DNA of 32,900 bases from NCBI GenBank assembly GCA_025355005.1, contig JANXLV010000274.1, positions 1-32,900 of the forward strand, in the 5' to 3' direction. The translations under genes and the position numbers were made by a program. Within the stretch, counting starts at the first letter, position 1. The number at the start of each line of letters is the position of its first letter. This document shows, piece by piece, positions 8,971-16,897 of the stretch. This DNA comes from Myxococcales bacterium. Lineage in GTDB: Bacteria > Myxococcota_A > Polyangia > Polyangiales > Polyangiaceae. The notes under the pieces were generated by a model. It had not been told where the DNA came from. It saw only the letters and a program-made list of their open reading frames with translations, and searched no databases.

Positions 8971-9954
8971 TCAGACGAAGCGCACCGGCACGCCCAGCTC
9001 GTTCGCCTCTCGCGCGACGGTGGAGAGGCCCTCGGCCCTGGACGCGATGACGAGCTCATCCGAGGCCGCCATCCACAGCGCGGCCTCCGCGCGCGTGGTC
9101 TTCCCGACGAAGGTGGCTGAGACTCCGCGCACGCGTGCGTAGCGCTCCAGGAAAAGGCGCTCGGGCCCATCCCCCACCACGACCACGTGCGTGCGAGGCC
9201 CGCGTGAATGCGCGTAATCGAGAGCGCGGTCGACGCTCTTGCCCTTGGTGAGGCGGCCCACGACCGAGACCACGGTCTCTGCCTTCATCGCACTTCGACG
9301 CGCGCGCGCGAGCGCCGGGTCCACCGCAGGCATCTCGAACGGCGAGGAGCGCACCTCCGCGATGCGCATGACCACGCGCTCGTCCGCGCTCGAGAGAGCC
9401 GACAGCAGGGAATCGCGAAGACTCTGCGACACGAAGCGCCACGTCGTCATGGCCCGCGCGAGGCGCCTGACGACAGACGAGCGTACGGCTCCCGGCATGC
9501 GCAGCATCAGCCTGACGTCTGCGCCATGCGAAACGCCGACCAGCGGCGTACCGAACGACCGATGAGCCGTCGCGACCGGCCACACCGAAGGCAGCACCCA
9601 GTGCGCCACGATCACATCCGCTGGCAAGGTCGCGATGGCGTTGCGTGCATGAACCATCCATTCGAGCGCGCCGCCGATCGCGAGCGGTGAGCGGGCGAGC
9701 CGAGCCGCAACGCCGGGCCAGCCGAACGCAGCTCCACCGTGGAGAGCACGCACGACCAGACCATCGTCGTCGCGCACGCCGACCCCGGCTGCGGTGAACG
9801 CCGGGCAGAGGACGGTCACGAGGTCGCCGCTGGCAGCGCGTGCCTTCGCTTCGGCTCGGACGAAGTGCCCTGCCGGATCGTCCGGCCCGTCCGGGTAGCT
9901 CGTGGTGACGAACGTGACGCGCACGCGCGTGTCGATAGCATCCCGAAAGGCCAT
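8971..9954 (-). CDS. Glycosyltransferase, GT-B fold, GT4-like, short C-terminus
   Basis: This 327-residue protein is a probable retaining glycosyltransferase using a nucleotide-sugar donor; the acceptor is unknown. The N-terminal Rossmann half starts with VRVTFVTTSYPDGPDDPAGH and includes ADVIVAHWVLPS and LVGVSHGADVRLM. The donor-binding half has VVSVVGRLTKGKSVDRALD, VVVVGDGPERLFLE and the E-x7-E element EGLSTVAREANELGVP. The protein stops nine residues after the second Glu, so the last strand and C-terminal helix usual in GT4 enzymes (about 370-420 residues) are missing. Its stop codon lies two bases beyond the stop of the convergent nuclease gene. The ATG at 9954 is chosen because GT-like sequence begins just after it; the frame stays open upstream without coding character. 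Confidence 0.82.
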   Translation of the reverse strand: MAFRDAIDTRVRVTFVTTSYPDGPDDPAGHFVRAEAKARAASGDLVTVLCPAFTAAGVGVRDDDGLVVRALHGGAAFGWPGVAARLARSPLAIGGALEWMVHARNAIATLPADVIVAHWVLPSVWPVATAHRSFGTPLVGVSHGADVRLMLRMPGAVRSSVVRRLARAMTTWRFVSQSLRDSLLSALSSADERVVMRIAEVRSSPFEMPAVDPALARARRSAMKAETVVSVVGRLTKGKSVDRALDYAHSRGPRTHVVVVGDGPERLFLERYARVRGVSATFVGKTTRAEAALWMAASDELVIASRAEGLSTVAREANELGVPVRFV

Positions 9955-10096
9955 GTGTCTCCCGCCGATGACGGGGGGTGCAGCACCATGGATCACCGTG
10001 ATCCGGGCCCACGCGCTCCTACATGCGCGCCATGATGGAAATATCCACACAATTGATCCGTCCATGGGTGGCGTAGATCTTGTTGCAAGAGGAGGG

Positions 10097-11176
10097 ATGC
10101 GACGCCCTGAGTCCAGTAACGCGGTCGTGTTGGGTGTGCCCCGAGTCAGGGCAGCTCGACCGGTTGCGCAGCAGATCGCGGACCAGCGCTCGGTGGCGAA
10201 CCACGAGATCGAGATCAGCGTCGACGTCGAGATGCCGTCTGAGCCCATCCGTATGCCCCTCCGTGCCGCTTCTCCGCGGTCGGGCTTGGGCCCCGTCTAC
10301 CTGCCGAAGTCGGCGCCGGCGATCGCACCGTCCCCCGCACCGTCCCCCGCGCCGGCCTCCGTGCGCATCTCGTCGTCCCCGGTTCGTCCGTCGACAGCGC
10401 GGCGCATGTCAGCGCCCACGATGCGCGTCTCGGCGTCTCCGTCGCGTGCGCACCTTTCGACTCCGCTCTCGGCATTCGCGCTGACACCGGCCGACGGTGT
10501 GGCGCTCCCGCCGCGCGGCGCCGACCAGGGCGATGCGATCGCGTGGCTGGCACGCGCGGCGCGCAGCATTCCCACGCGCGTGGCCGAACATCTCGTGACG
10601 TTCGGCGTGGCGATGTTCTCGTTCGCGTTCCTGGCTGCGGTGATCGCGACGTTCGGTGGAAGCGACGTCCTGCCCCAGCGCGCAGCAGCAGCGGCCCAGG
10701 AACCGCGTGCAGGATACACGCGACCGTTCGTCGAGAAGCTGGCGACGGGCGCAATGCCGCAGGCCGAGAGCGGGCCCATGGCGGCGACGCAGCCGCTCCA
10801 GATGATGCAGGTGAAGTCCTCGTCGCGGACCACGCGCGGCGCGGCACCCTTCGCGGTCGCCACGGCCGAGGCCGTACGTCGCGCACCCGCGCCCGCGCCC
10901 GTGACTGTCGACATCCCGATGGAGCGCGAACCGGTTCGCGCGCTGGTCGCAGCCGCCGCCCCTCCCGTCGCCGCCCCTCCCGTCGCCGCCCCTCCCATCG
11001 CCGCGCCGCCGGCAGCACCTGCCGCGAAGCCGCCGACCGCGATCAGGCCTTCGACCCCGCGCACTACGGCGCCGCCGTCAGAGCCGCGCGCGCAGAAGGA
11101 TCCCTCGGAGTCAGGACTGGCGCAGCGGGCGCTCGACGACGCACGGCACGAAGACACGAGCCTCGGCGGTCACTGA
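10097..11176 (+). CDS. Single-pass membrane protein, proline/alanine-rich
   Basis: This 359-residue protein has no recognisable domain. A cytoplasmic-looking N-terminal half rich in Pro, Ser and Arg (IAPSPAPSPAPAS) is followed by one membrane helix at ~166-188 (LVTFGVAMFSFAFLAAVIAT). A long Ala/Pro tail follows, with a short tandem repeat (APPVAAPPVAAPPIAAPP). Composition and layout resemble the protein at 31997-32683: disordered head, one helix, low-complexity tail. The ATG at 10097 is preceded directly by AGAGGAGGG, a strong but very close ribosome-binding sequence. An in-frame ATG at 10064 is an alternative; translation from 9902 would overlap the divergent glycosyltransferase. Function unknown; an envelope-spanning linker is a guess. 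Confidence 0.72.
   Translation: MRRPESSNAVVLGVPRVRAARPVAQQIADQRSVANHEIEISVDVEMPSEPIRMPLRAASPRSGLGPVYLPKSAPAIAPSPAPSPAPASVRISSSPVRPSTARRMSAPTMRVSASPSRAHLSTPLSAFALTPADGVALPPRGADQGDAIAWLARAARSIPTRVAEHLVTFGVAMFSFAFLAAVIATFGGSDVLPQRAAAAAQEPRAGYTRPFVEKLATGAMPQAESGPMAATQPLQMMQVKSSSRTTRGAAPFAVATAEAVRRAPAPAPVTVDIPMEREPVRALVAAAAPPVAAPPVAAPPIAAPPAAPAAKPPTAIRPSTPRTTAPPSEPRAQKDPSESGLAQRALDDARHEDTSLGGH
10955..10999 (+). repeat. 15-bp tandem repeat, three copies
   Basis: The unit GCCGCCCCTCCCGTC occurs three times head to tail, the third copy with one change, and a degenerate fourth follows. Because the unit is five codons long it keeps the frame and encodes AAPPV repeats in the tail of the single-pass membrane protein. 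It is a candidate length-variable spot between strains. Confidence 0.85.
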
Positions 11177-11223
11177 TCACGCGCGCACTGGCGGAGCCAC
11201 CGCGGATCGGGCAGGATACCCGT

Positions 11224-11826
11224 ATGCTTGGTGTTCGCTCCGTTGCTTGGTCCACGCTGCCGCTTGCTTCCATTCTGGCTGCCGCTCTCGCGGCGTGCGG
11301 CGGTGGCTCCACCAGCGGCGTTGGCTCCGACCCCGACGGCGGCGCGGACGCAAGCGCAACGGATGACGGCGGCGGCGAAGGCGGCGGCGGCGGCACCGTG
11401 TGCACCAGCGGCAAGACGTGGACACGCGGCACCATCGGCAGCGAGATCATGCGACCTGGTGACACGTGCATCACGTGCCACAAGACCGCCAACGGCGCGC
11501 CCGAGTTCCTCATCGCCGGCACCGTGTATCCCACGCGCCACGAGCCGCTGCTCTGCAACGGTCTCACGGCCATCACCGTCACCATCACGGACGCGAAGGG
11601 CGCGCAGACGGTTCTCAAGTCGAACTCCGTCGGTAACTTCGCGTGCGGGCCAGTGGCACGCAGCGGATTCCCAGCGTGCAATCCCACGTTCCCCGTATCC
11701 GCGCGCGTCGACGCTCCGGGCGGAAAGACTGCATCCATGATCGACGCGCAGATGACTGGCGATTGCAACACGTGCCACACCGAGGCGGGCCTGAACAACG
11801 CGCCGGGTCGCATCTCCGCCCAGTAG
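11224..11826 (+). CDS. Lipoprotein with two CxxCH haem-binding motifs
   Basis: This 200-residue secreted lipoprotein has a signal peptide ending LAAC (lipid Cys25), then a Gly/Asp/Ser linker (DPDGGADASATDDGGGEG). The folded part carries CITCH (82-86, after MRPGDT) and CNTCH (181-185), the covalent haem c attachment motif twice, at the two ends. Between them is a beta-rich stretch (FLIAGTVYPTRHEPLLCNG; ITVTITDAKGAQT) resembling the carboxypeptidase regulatory-like fold. The likely role is electron transfer or redox chemistry at the outer membrane or cell surface; no partner is adjacent. The ATG at 11224 gives the signal peptide directly, although the frame is open far upstream. Haem attachment is inferred from the motifs; a non-haem metal role is possible. 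Confidence 0.85.
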   Translation: MLGVRSVAWSTLPLASILAAALAACGGGSTSGVGSDPDGGADASATDDGGGEGGGGGTVCTSGKTWTRGTIGSEIMRPGDTCITCHKTANGAPEFLIAGTVYPTRHEPLLCNGLTAITVTITDAKGAQTVLKSNSVGNFACGPVARSGFPACNPTFPVSARVDAPGGKTASMIDAQMTGDCNTCHTEAGLNNAPGRISAQ

Positions 11827-11932
11827 CTCTCCCGCTTTTCCCCAGTCGCGGTAAAGACCATTCAGGGCCCGGTTGCGACCGCTCGTCGCATGCCACCTTG
11901 TCCCACGCCGCGCTGGACCTCACGCTATCGAC

Positions 11933-12832
11933 ATGAGGACCTACGAAGCGCTCTCGTACCGCGATAACGAGGTCGGCCTCCGGGTGTATCGCGACGGACT
12001 GCTCCAGGCGCGTACGGAGGAGATCGCGACGCTGCCGCCGCTGCTAACGCGCGTCTACGTGCGACGTGTGTCGCGCATCGCTGCGGGAGGCGCCGCGACG
12101 ATCGGCTTTGGCGCGACGGCGCTGGCCGCGCTCTTGGGCAATGGCTTCAAAGCCGCGTTCGACCTGTCGCTCTTCAGTGCACCGCTCACGCTCATGCTGC
12201 TGCTCACGCTCGCAGCGGTCCCGGTCGTCGCCCTGATCGCGCGGACGGGCGCGCACGTGAAGCTTCTGTCGCTCGTGCGCCGCGATCTGCGAAGGACGAA
12301 TGACACACGTGCAGACGTGGAGCGGCTCGAGCGGTCTGCCGCGATGATCGTGGCGGAGCATGCTGATGCCCTGGAGACGCGAAGCGTGGCCGCGCCGCTC
12401 GTGGGGTGGGCGCTCCTGGCGCCGCTGACGCTGCACTTCGTCGTGTACGCGTTCATGGAGAACAGTCACTCGTTCGAGCGCACGGTGGAGGACTACGACT
12501 GGTGGATCTGCGCCAGCCTGCTGCTCACCGGGGTTGGGCACGTGACGCTGGCGGCGCTGGGCGTCCGCTTCGCGCAGCGGCTCCGCGCGTCCTTCACGAT
12601 GGGAGACGGCGGCACGCCGTCCGTCTGGGCGCCGCTCATGTGGACCGTTCTCGCGGGCTGCGTGCCAGGCGTGATCCTCTACCTGGTGCCCCCGGTGCTG
12701 GTAGCGGCGACCGGCCTCGTCTTCATCCCGGCGACGTTCGCGGCGATGCGAGCACGCGTGCATGCGGAGCGCGGCGCGATCGAGGCATGCACCGCGGATG
12801 CACCTCGCGTGCTCAGCCTGGAGACTGCGTGA
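11933..12832 (+). CDS. Six-helix integral membrane protein, unknown function
   Basis: This 299-residue protein has about six predicted membrane helices: ~48-68 (IAAGGAATIGFGATALAALL), ~86-107, ~155-176 (LVGWALLAPLTLHFVVYAFM), ~190-212 (WWICASLLLTGVGHVTLAAL), and a pair near the C-terminus around 238-280. A soluble N-terminal ~45 residues (MRTYEALSYRDNEVGLRVYR) and a charged loop after helix 2 (RRDLRRTNDTRADVERLERS) would lie in the cytoplasm. I do not recognise the family. The 3' end overlaps the convergent dehydrogenase gene by 20 bases. The ATG at 11933 is the first start giving membrane-protein sequence; the 106 bases before it hold no obvious promoter. Confidence 0.8.
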   Translation: MRTYEALSYRDNEVGLRVYRDGLLQARTEEIATLPPLLTRVYVRRVSRIAAGGAATIGFGATALAALLGNGFKAAFDLSLFSAPLTLMLLLTLAAVPVVALIARTGAHVKLLSLVRRDLRRTNDTRADVERLERSAAMIVAEHADALETRSVAAPLVGWALLAPLTLHFVVYAFMENSHSFERTVEDYDWWICASLLLTGVGHVTLAALGVRFAQRLRASFTMGDGGTPSVWAPLMWTVLAGCVPGVILYLVPPVLVAATGLVFIPATFAAMRARVHAERGAIEACTADAPRVLSLETA

Positions 12833-13664
12833 GCTCTTCGCTCTTCTTCCAGAGCTTCTTTGCGACGCCTGCGTCGCGTGCGAGCTCCGTGGGCTCCGTC
12901 AGTCGATTGTTCAGGTAGTAGCCCCCGGTCTTCCCCTCTACCTCGTCGCTCTCGGCCAGGTACACGAGACGATCACCGCCTTCTTCTGGCGTGTCCATGA
13001 AGAGCTTCGCGATCGCGATGAGCGGCTTTCCGTACCACGGCGCGCCGGTCCAGATGTTGGTGGCCACGCCGCCCGGGTGCAGCGCGTTCACGGTGACGCC
13101 CTTGTCCTTCAGGCGCTCTGCGAGCTCACGCGTGAACATGATGTTCCCCAGCTTCGAGCGCCCGTAGGCCTTCATGATGGAGTAGTCCTTCTCCATCATC
13201 AGGTCGTCGAAGTCCATGCCGCCGCGCTTGTGGCCCACGCTGGACACATTGACGATGCGGGCGGGCGCCGACGCGACGATGACGTCGAGCAGGAGCGTGG
13301 TGAGCAGGAAGTAGCCCAGGTGGTTCACGGCGAACGTGAGCTCGTAGCCGTCCTTCGAGAGCCTGCGCGTGTCGCTGACGAGGCCCGCGTTGTTGATCAG
13401 CACGTGCAGCTTCTTGTGCTTCGCCTTGAACTCACTGGCGAGCGTCCGGATCTGCGAGAGCTCCTCGAAATCGCAAAGGAGCCCGCTCGCAAGGTCGGTC
13501 TTGCCGCGCTCCTTCACCTGCGCGATGGCGGCGTCCAGGCGCGCCTGGTTGCGCCCGACAAGCACCAGCTCCGCACCCATGCCTGCGAGCTTCACGGATG
13601 CCTCGAGGCCGATTCCAGACGTCGCGCCCGTGACGAGGATGGTCTTGTCGGAGAGCTTTCCCAT
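12813..13664 (-). CDS. Short-chain dehydrogenase/reductase, retinol-dehydrogenase-like
   Basis: This 283-residue cytoplasmic oxidoreductase uses NAD(P). The cofactor motif TGATSGIG is at residues 12-19 and NNAG at 91-94. The catalytic set is Asn114 (VNHLG), Ser141/142 (VNVSS) and Tyr167-x-x-x-Lys171 (YGRSK), followed by NALHPGGVATNIW. The long region after the catalytic site and the LHPGGV turn resemble RDH11-14/WWOX-type members, which act on lipophilic carbonyls or alcohols; the true substrate cannot be read from sequence. Length is normal for the family. It is a single gene, convergent with the membrane protein at 11933-12832 and divergent from the next gene (37 bases between starts). Confidence 0.93.
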   Translation of the reverse strand: MGKLSDKTILVTGATSGIGLEASVKLAGMGAELVLVGRNQARLDAAIAQVKERGKTDLASGLLCDFEELSQIRTLASEFKAKHKKLHVLINNAGLVSDTRRLSKDGYELTFAVNHLGYFLLTTLLLDVIVASAPARIVNVSSVGHKRGGMDFDDLMMEKDYSIMKAYGRSKLGNIMFTRELAERLKDKGVTVNALHPGGVATNIWTGAPWYGKPLIAIAKLFMDTPEEGGDRLVYLAESDEVEGKTGGYYLNNRLTEPTELARDAGVAKKLWKKSEELTQSPG

Positions 13665-13701
13665 GGGCGGAGCATACGCAAAGGTGTAGAGAGAGGGCAG
13701 A

Positions 13702-14745
13702 ATGGAGAACGACGTCCGCGCGCGATTTTCCGAGTTTATGGTGAAGCGACTGTCGTCGGCCCGCGCGAAGGCGGAGTGGCGCGCAGAGCTCGAGAATGGC
13801 TACCGCATGGTGCTCGCGCAGAAGCTCGGCACCTTCGTCGACGAAGCGGCGCTCCTCCGCGCGCTGGAGTCACTCTCTCAGCGCGACGTGTGGAAGAAGG
13901 TCGTCGCGCCGACGTTCGTGGCCGGCCGCAAGGACGTGTTCCCGATCATGAAGTCGGATGAGAGCACGCTCGCAACGTACGTCCCCGAAGAGGCCAGGAA
14001 GGCCATCGACGAGCTGCTCGGAATGCCCGGCTTCGTGCACGAGAAGCTGGTCTTCGAGGTCATGCGACAAGAGGTCGTCGAGGAGATCATGCGCGACGTG
14101 CTCACGGACGCGCTGGAAGAGTTCAACGACAAGGTGAACCCGTTCTTCGCGGACTGGGGCCTGCCGGGGCTCATCAAGAAGTTCATCCCCATCGGCGGCG
14201 GCGCGGTCCTGAAGAGCATCGACGCGGTGCGCGGTGAGTACGACAAGCGGCTCAAGCCGGAGATCCAGAAGTTCCTTCAAGGCTTCTCGCGGCGCGCGCT
14301 CGACAAGACCGCGAAGGTCGTGATCGCCCGGGCGGATGACGCCAAGAGCGTCGCGCTGCGGCGGGCGATCGCGACGTGGCTCTGGGATCAGAAGGTCTCG
14401 GAGCTCATGGCGAACGTGGACGAGTCGAAATGGACGCTGATGGAGAAGGCGGGCCTCTTGATCGCGCAGGAGACGGCGCAGCAGAAGCGCGTGAAGACCT
14501 CGCGGGACGAGCTCGTTCGCGCCTTCATGACCAAGCACAGCGCGCAGACCGTGACGGAGGTGCTCACGTGCTACGGCATCGAGCCCAGCCCCGACTTCGA
14601 CGCCATCGCGGAGGCCACGTTTCCATCAGTCGCCACCATCGCCACATCGAGCGTCGCCACGTCGTACGTCTCAGGCATCGTTGCGGAGTTCATCGCCAGT
14701 GAGGCTCGCGCCTCCGGAACGGACCAGGAGCCACACGCATCATGA
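13702..14745 (+). CDS. Hypothetical helical protein, 347 residues
   Basis: The family is unknown to me. The protein is soluble, mostly helical and highly charged, with no signal peptide. It opens MENDVRARFSEFMVKRLSSA and contains a Gly-rich hydrophobic spot (FIPIGGGAVLKSI, ~155-175) that could be a membrane-inserting hairpin or a fold turn. It ends in a Thr/Ser-rich tail (TIATSSVATSYVSGIVAEF). An AGAGAGGG ribosome-binding sequence sits four to five bases before the ATG. The stop overlaps the next ATG by four bases, so it is coupled to the DUF2378-like gene and probably works with it. Confidence 0.8.
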   Translation: MENDVRARFSEFMVKRLSSARAKAEWRAELENGYRMVLAQKLGTFVDEAALLRALESLSQRDVWKKVVAPTFVAGRKDVFPIMKSDESTLATYVPEEARKAIDELLGMPGFVHEKLVFEVMRQEVVEEIMRDVLTDALEEFNDKVNPFFADWGLPGLIKKFIPIGGGAVLKSIDAVRGEYDKRLKPEIQKFLQGFSRRALDKTAKVVIARADDAKSVALRRAIATWLWDQKVSELMANVDESKWTLMEKAGLLIAQETAQQKRVKTSRDELVRAFMTKHSAQTVTEVLTCYGIEPSPDFDAIAEATFPSVATIATSSVATSYVSGIVAEFIASEARASGTDQEPHAS

Positions 14746-15302
14746 GTGAACGACGGGTCCGCGGCGCGCTGTTCCTGGACTACGTCCGCATGATCCGCGG
14801 CCAGAAATCCGTTGCGTGGGAGAACCACCTCACGCCGGAGGACATCGGGTTGGTCGCGCAGAAGATCGACCCGGACGGTCTCTACCCGATGGCGGTGTTC
14901 GAGCGCCTGGGCAACGCCATCCTGCGCGAGATCGGCCACGGCGACATCGAGTCGGTCCGCATGTGGGGCAGGATCTCCGTGGACGCGCTCCGTGCGAAGT
15001 ACCCGAACCTGGTGGCGGAGGGCGATCCCGTCGACACGCTGCGCCGGTTCAGCGTGATGCGCGGGACCTTCTTCGACTTCGAGGCAGTGACGGTGCACAC
15101 GCTGCACGAAGAGCACGCCATCATCGGCATCCAGTACTACATGGGGCCGTTCGCAGAAGAGGCCGCGTCGTTTCAGACCATGGGCTTCTTCGAGCGGCTG
15201 CTCGAGGTCGGTGGCGCGCAGGGAGTCAGCGCGAAGTTCACGTCGCGGAGCTGGACCGGGGACGACGGGACCAGGCTGCAGCTGGACTGGAAGCAGGACT
15301 AG
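14742..15302 (+). CDS. DUF2378/TIGR02265-like protein
   Basis: This 186-residue soluble protein resembles in layout the myxobacterial paralogous family DUF2378 (TIGR02265). It starts VRGALFLDYVRMIRG, then has a helical stretch with LTPEDIGLVAQKIDPDGLYP and MAVFERLGNAILREIGHGDI. A later part reads RRFSVMRGTFFDFEAVTVH, and the end is a compact alpha-beta section (IIGIQYYMGPFAEEAASFQT; FFERLLEVGGAQGVSAKFTS). Such proteins share the general shape of haem-NO-binding-like/V4R sensor domains, but no ligand residue can be assigned. It overlaps the upstream unknown gene by four bases. Its TAG shares the palindrome CTAG with the stop of the convergent carboxypeptidase gene. Family assignment is moderate. 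Confidence 0.72.
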   Translation: MSERRVRGALFLDYVRMIRGQKSVAWENHLTPEDIGLVAQKIDPDGLYPMAVFERLGNAILREIGHGDIESVRMWGRISVDALRAKYPNLVAEGDPVDTLRRFSVMRGTFFDFEAVTVHTLHEEHAIIGIQYYMGPFAEEAASFQTMGFFERLLEVGGAQGVSAKFTSRSWTGDDGTRLQLDWKQD

Positions 15303-16849
15303 TCAGGGGGGCCCCATTGGCGGTCGTAGATCGTGCGGACCAGCGAGTCGATTCCGTCGCGCGCGGCGGCTCCCTTGCCGGAGACGTGGTTGCAGAGGAT
15401 GGAGAACGCTATCGGGGATTTTCCCGGAGGGCCGATCACGAAGCCCGAGAGGGCGATCACGTCGTCCAGGGTTCCCGTCTTTGCGCGGATGGCTCGGTGC
15501 TGTGAGCGGTTGCTGAAGCGTTTGTGGAGGGTGCCGTCCACTCCGCCGATCGCCAGCTGCGCGACGTACTCCGGGGAGATGGTGGGATCTCGATAGACGG
15601 TGCGGAGCAGAGAGACGACCATGTGCGTGGTGAGGCGGTTCGCGTCGTAGAGGCCGGAGCCGTTCTTGATGACCACGCCGGGCTCCATGAGCCCCTGCTT
15701 TTCAAGCCACTTCGTGATGATCTCCGCGGAGTCGGCGCTCTTCGCTGGTTTGTTGCGCAGCTCTCCGGAGATCGATTTGAAGATCATCTCCGCGTAGAAA
15801 TTGTCGCTGTTCTTGCCGACTGAATAGAGCAGCTCGGAGAGCGGCGCGGACTCGTGCGTGACGATGACGTTGTTCGCCTTGCTGGTGCCAGCGGTGACGT
15901 GGCCGTTCACCTTGATGCCGACCTGCTCGAGCGCGTCACGCAGCGCGTAGCCGGCGAGGAGCGTGGGGTCGTCCACGCGGCGGGTGTAGCGCACCACCTT
16001 CGACGTGGTGGAGACGGTGCCCGCGACCTTCGCGCTGAGTCGCTGGCCGGAGGGCGCGAGCGCGAGGATCACGTTGTCGGAGCCTGCGTCCGTGGTCTTG
16101 ACCGTGCCGTCGAAGTCGACGAACCCGGGTGGGTCGAAGGAGACCTGCGCGGTGCCGCCAGGCTCGTGCGACGGCTTCACCGTGAGCGTCACCGTGTTCT
16201 CGTTCACCGCGACGGCGCTCACGGGCGCGCGGAACGTGGCCCACTCGCTTGGCTTCTGTTCGAAGGCGGGCGGCACAGGCTGGTCGTCGTGGAACTTCTG
16301 ATCGACGACGATGTCCCCGTCGACCCTGCGGATGCCGTGCGCGCGGAGCTCCAGGGCGAGCCCGTAGAGATCTTCCGTCTCCAGTGACGGATCGCCGTGA
16401 CCACGCAGCAGCAGATTGCCGGAGACGGCGCCACTTTTCGTCGTGCCTGAGAGCGTGGTCTGGTAACGGTGGTCGCCGTGCAGCATCGCGAGCGCGGCGG
16501 CGGCGGTGACGACCTTCGCGTTGGAGGCGGGGTTCAACGGAGCGTGCTCGGAGTGCGCGGCGAGCACGCGCCCGGTGTCGACCTCCATGATCTCGACGCC
16601 GATGTCCGCGTCCGCGAGGGAGTGACGACTCACGAAGGCGTCCACGGCGTGCGCGAGCTCGGCGTCCATCGCGCCGGCGGGGGCAGGCGCGGCCTGCGCA
16701 GCTCCAGCCTGCGGAGCGGCCTGCGCGACGGTGACGGCGGGCGGAACGACCGGGGCGACGGGCGGCGGGGGCGTGGCCTCGGAGCGCGCGAGATCGCCGT
16801 TGGCGAGGAACGCCGACGCCACGAACAACGCTGTCCACCGCCCACGCAT
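15299..16849 (-). CDS. dacB: D-alanyl-D-alanine carboxypeptidase/endopeptidase, PBP4 (S13) family
   Basis: This 516-residue exported penicillin-binding protein trims or opens peptidoglycan cross-links in the periplasm. A signal peptide (MRGRWTALFVASAFLANG) is followed by a Pro/Ala linker to ~60. The three active-site motifs are Ser109-x-x-Lys112 (PASNAK), Ser348-Asp-Asn350 (GKNSDNFYAEM) and Lys457-Thr-Gly459 (AKTGTLDD). The long insert between motifs 1 and 2 is typical of S13 enzymes (LLLRGHGDPSLETEDLYGLA; IVVDQKFHDD). Length fits PBP4. The ATG at 16849 is chosen because the signal peptide begins there, with AAGAGG six bases before it; the frame runs on to 17539 without coding character. It diverges from the solute-binding gene. 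Confidence 0.93.
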   Translation of the reverse strand: MRGRWTALFVASAFLANGDLARSEATPPPPVAPVVPPAVTVAQAAPQAGAAQAAPAPAGAMDAELAHAVDAFVSRHSLADADIGVEIMEVDTGRVLAAHSEHAPLNPASNAKVVTAAAALAMLHGDHRYQTTLSGTTKSGAVSGNLLLRGHGDPSLETEDLYGLALELRAHGIRRVDGDIVVDQKFHDDQPVPPAFEQKPSEWATFRAPVSAVAVNENTVTLTVKPSHEPGGTAQVSFDPPGFVDFDGTVKTTDAGSDNVILALAPSGQRLSAKVAGTVSTTSKVVRYTRRVDDPTLLAGYALRDALEQVGIKVNGHVTAGTSKANNVIVTHESAPLSELLYSVGKNSDNFYAEMIFKSISGELRNKPAKSADSAEIITKWLEKQGLMEPGVVIKNGSGLYDANRLTTHMVVSLLRTVYRDPTISPEYVAQLAIGGVDGTLHKRFSNRSQHRAIRAKTGTLDDVIALSGFVIGPPGKSPIAFSILCNHVSGKGAAARDGIDSLVRTIYDRQWGPPD

Positions 16850-16897
16850 CCAGAGCCTCTTACTAGGGGTTCCGGAAAAGCGAAATGGTGGGCGGCC

